From Aphis gossypii (Eukaryota; Arthropoda; Insecta; Hemiptera; Aphididae): DNA of 64,000 nucleotides. The number at the start of each line of letters is the position of its first letter. The first letter of the stretch is position 1. The notes beneath the pieces were generated by a model. That model made no database searches and had not been told where the DNA came from. It was given only the letters and a program-made list of their open reading frames with translations. The stretch spans positions 45,051,260 to 45,115,259 of the forward strand of contig NC_065530.1 in the NCBI RefSeq assembly GCF_020184175.1, written 5' to 3'. This document shows positions 60,699 to 64,000 of the stretch, piece after piece. The position numbers were made by a program, and so were the translations under genes.

Positions 60699-62824
60699 TT
60701 AAATATTAATATTAGATTGGTTTGTTATATTAATCATAATAGTGTCTTCCAGTGATTCAATCTGATTAGATTTACTGATATCTCTGGTTATTGAATTCTG
60801 ATTAATGACATCTGGTTTTTGCTCTATAATTAGCAAACCTTTACTTTCAAGATAACATTTAGCTTTGTCAATGGCCTCCTGGGTAAACTTATCCTTATTT
60901 TCATTCATATAATTGTATGTCCATAGATCTAGCTCAACAATTATAAAAACTGATCCTCTTACATGTAATTTTGCACCTAAAACAGTAATGATTGTGGTTT
61001 ATGATCATATTGTAATTGATTTTACATTGTGTAAAAAAACTATATTTAAATTAAAACAAATGAATTATTATATTCATACACAATATGTTAAACAATAATA
61101 TTTTGCAAATATAAATATGCAACTCATTTCATAAATAGAATTATAGAATATATACCAATAGCAAAATCCTTGGTCCCATAAAATTGATCTTCGTCTACGT
61201 TAGTCCCTGGTTTCCTTAACCTTGTGGATGACATGAACCGTCCTTTAATGAATCCACTATTCTTACTAGCCAATTCAACTATAGTCATTTGATCATTGCC
61301 AAGGCAATATTCCATGATGAAATCACGAAGATTATCTACTTCATACACTGGTACCATCTTCAATTTATATCTAAGTTTTTTACTAGCATTTAGCACATAA
61401 GTAACAAAATCCAATGTTTTCGGGGCTTTGGGTATCAGGGATAAACAATTCTGTCGTGTATCATCTGGATCACCAATTCCTGTGTGAGGTGGTATTACCT
61501 ATCAATTCATACAGATCAAGGTATATTACTAAGAAAATGGGAACTGTGAGTAATTTTTTAGTATACTTACCAGTTTAGATACAGTTGGAAAATTATCCTT
61601 TGGTTTAAACATTTGAATAGAATCAGGTTGAATAATTTGCAAAATGTCTTTAAAGTAGTCTCTAGTAAATGGATCACAGTCGTATAGTAAAAATCTAAAA
61701 TATAAAATAAAAGTTTATGTATTTGAGATCTTAAAATAAAGTTCAACACTATGTTGACATGTATACCTACGACCCATCACAAAAATAGTATTTCCTATGA
61801 TAAAATCTTTTGGTTGATAATATTCTTTACATTCTTTGTTTCCAGGTTCTAAATAAATTGATGGAAAATTTGCTAAATATTAAATAAAAATTATTAAATT
61901 ATTATATAATAAAAATAGCCTTACAAATCAAATATTACATATTATTATAATAATTTATAATTAACTTAATAATACATTTTACTTTAATAGGGATCTGAGG
62001 ATCTGCATTTATTACCTATTGAACTGTTTTTATTTTTTGAGTGGAAATGTGTATAATTAGTAATTACTGTAATTATTATATTATTATTCCTCACAATTTC
62101 CCAAAAGATTTTTTTTAAAAATATATAAAGAAATAAAATAAATGTAGAATGAAGAATATAGGTACAGACTATTTATATTATTAATAGAGTTCGGATTTTT
62201 AAAGTAAAATCATGAAAATATGCAACAAATATGCAAGAATTTTTTTTATTTATTTAAAATTTACAAATTAAGTAACAATAAAAAATAAATAATTTATTAT
62301 TTTTTTTTAATATTTTCTCGGTTTAATATGCAATATATTTCAAATTTTGTAAAAATATGCAATAACTATTAAATAGGTATGCAGAAATATTCAAAAAAAA
62401 ATTTCATCAGTATCTTCAAGCTATTATAATTCGTAAAGATTACTGACAAAATCCAAAAATGTGAAAAAGAAAAAAATATGCAACTGCATAGAAATCTGCC
62501 AATCCGCGCCTAGTTATTAGATAACATTTTATAAGAATATAGATTTTAATGATTTTATTATAAAGTATAATACGTTCTGAAAAGTTTTATTTATTATTTA
62601 AAAAGTATAATTGATTATAAAAATAGTACTTACGCGGTAAATCTGACCAATCTTTTGGCAATCTAATTTTGCCTAAGAACAAAGGGAAAGAGTTTTGTCC
62701 AGATGTATTTCCCATGTTTCTTGATTCGTAAATTTCTATACGGTCATAAGCCAAAAAATACAGAAGTACAAAGAACTTCCATTCTACAGGTTCAGATCCT
62801 TCATCAAGCCACGCCGTGTAAAAT
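60699..62824 (-). CDS. EFHC1-type DM10 protein (3' part of gene)
   Basis: Five exons in transcript order (62634-62824, 61767-61872, 61571-61694, 61156-61498, 60699-60976) encode 346 C-terminal residues. They cover two DM10 domains. The first runs from RFYTAWLDE through PKDFIIGNTIFVMGRRFLLY to DCDPFTRDYF. The second has TIVELASKNSGFIKGRF and YGTKDFAIG, ending WTYNYMNENKDKF. The linker NCLSLIPKAPK between them is typical of EFHC1/EFHC2, which line the inside of ciliary doublet microtubules. The first DM10 and start codon are not found; exons may lie above 62830 or outside the window. No EF-hand follows the last DM10, so the protein ends earlier than vertebrate EFHC1. The acceptor at 62825 has a weak pyrimidine tract. 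Convergent with TBCD. Confidence 0.88.
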
Positions 62825-62829
62825 CTTTC

Positions 62830-64000
62830 AAATTAAGGTATATACATTTGGTTAATATATTAAATAAGTAAATAACAAAAGTACCTATATAGACATATAA
62901 AGTTAATATTTATCAATTTTTCTCAAGATATTTTATCTGACGCGTCATTTTTGGTGGATTTACATTCCCATCTATTTTTTAAAACGTTTCGTCAGACGAC
63001 AATTTAAATTTGATATAAGTTGTTTGAATTTTGTTTTGTTTTTTTTTTTAATACATTTTTGTTATCCAGCAATTGATAGACTTCCAATAAATAATTTGTT
63101 TTTAAATATTTAATGTATTTACTACTTAATAGGTATGGATTTATGCGACTATTTTTACACCTCACAATACTAGTAAAAATTATTTATGATAAAATAATTG
63201 GAAATTTACATAGTTACACAATTTATTTTGTAGTCATCAAGCTAAAAGTATAAGTTGTACCTACTTACACATAGATATTAGAAAATATTAAATATATGTA
63301 GGTATAATTTTCATTTATAAGTACCTCAAATCCAAATTTTGTCAAAATTCGTAGTAATTACGAAAATGTACAAATTATTTTATTGTTAAAAATTTGTAAT
63401 TTTCAACTTTAAAAGCTAAGACTTACAAATGTAATACAATGTTATTCATTAATTGTTCTTACAGTAATTTAAAATAAATTGGTAAATACCTACAACTTTT
63501 TTTATAGATATTTAAACTTTGATATAAATTAAGATAAAAATGTTGATGAACCTACCTATTTAAACAAAAAATAAAGTTTTTAATTTTATTTTACTATCAA
63601 AAAACCTAACTGTTAAAATGGAACATTCCATTATTACCTATTGAATTATTATTTTATATTGGTATTATAAAATACAATTTTTAATTAATACTTAATAACT
63701 TTTACACAAAACGAATGTGCTTTTAATTGGCATTGAATATAAAACATTACCCTGCATAAGATTCCGGACTATAAAGTATAAGCATATATACAACTACCTA
63801 TACAAGCATTGATTATAAATAATATAAATTATTATGTTCTTACATAGTGTATTATAGGTATTAATGTATTATACGATACATATTGAACTATTTATAATCA
63901 ATGATATAAGTCATACCCGAGCCCGACATTATTGACATTTTGAGTTTTAAAATTATTATTTTTCCATTACTCAATGCACCTATTGCACTTAAATGGCCAT
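62830..64000. other. AT-rich DNA, probable EFHC1 intron
   Basis: Likely inside the large 5' intron of the EFHC1-type gene. A possible donor on the - strand (CAG|GGTAATG) near 63750 is not supported by recognisable coding sequence. No other feature seen. Confidence 0.35.

Noticed and set aside
1..64000. Clustered genes forming a novel pathway, defence locus, CRISPR array or viral integration
   Set aside because: All recognised genes are separate conserved eukaryotic housekeeping genes; no spaced repeats and no viral gene set were seen.

Overview
This is a 64 kb, strongly AT-rich window of animal nuclear DNA. It has short coding exons, GT-AG introns, a Pol III tRNA gene, a U6 snRNA gene and many small inverted-repeat transposons. 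The proteins are insect-like, and the base composition and frequent TAGGTACCTA-like words suggest a hemipteran, most likely an aphid. That last point is an impression, not a measurement.

Layout: Rab23 (+, 6401-10181, with a GC-rich 5' exon near 2.6 kb) faces BAG2 (-, 10394-10976). A gene-poor block follows. It holds a GC-rich duplicated island (13.25-13.8 kb), an inverted-repeat element (14.94-15.83 kb) and a nested transposon stack (15.86-21.59 kb) containing an apparently intact five-exon BED-finger hAT transposase of 631 codons. Next is a 1515-bp THAP/P-like element with a perfect 8-bp target duplication (21636-23150). MPP10 (+, 23413-27310) then faces UCHL5/UCH37 (-, 27700-29510). After these come tRNA-Glu(CTC) (-), a decayed TTF-finger hAT copy with a perfect target duplication (31326-33090), a composite inverted-repeat element (33.1-33.7 kb), U6 snRNA (+), SF3B6/p14 (+) and MFSD12 (+, 40841-48544). 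MFSD12 faces MRPL35 (-, 48742-51462). A repeat-containing spacer leads to TBCD (+, 55890-60461), which faces the 3' part of an EFHC1-type gene (-, 60699-62824, 5' part not found).

The genes are housekeeping and do not form one pathway. Themes do recur: spliceosome (U6, SF3B6), ribosome production (MPP10 in the nucleolus, MRPL35 in mitochondria), protein quality control (BAG2, UCHL5, TBCD) and cilium or microtubule biology (Rab23, TBCD, EFHC1). All four tail-to-tail pairs have stop codons only about 200-390 bp apart. I found no gene cluster that looks like an undescribed system. The most unusual items are the intact nested hAT transposon, the THAP-element derivative, a spliced in-frame upstream ORF ending three bases before the Rab23 start, and an unusual first intron in MFSD12. 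Exon coordinates were worked out by hand from splice signals, reading-frame continuity and remembered family sequence.
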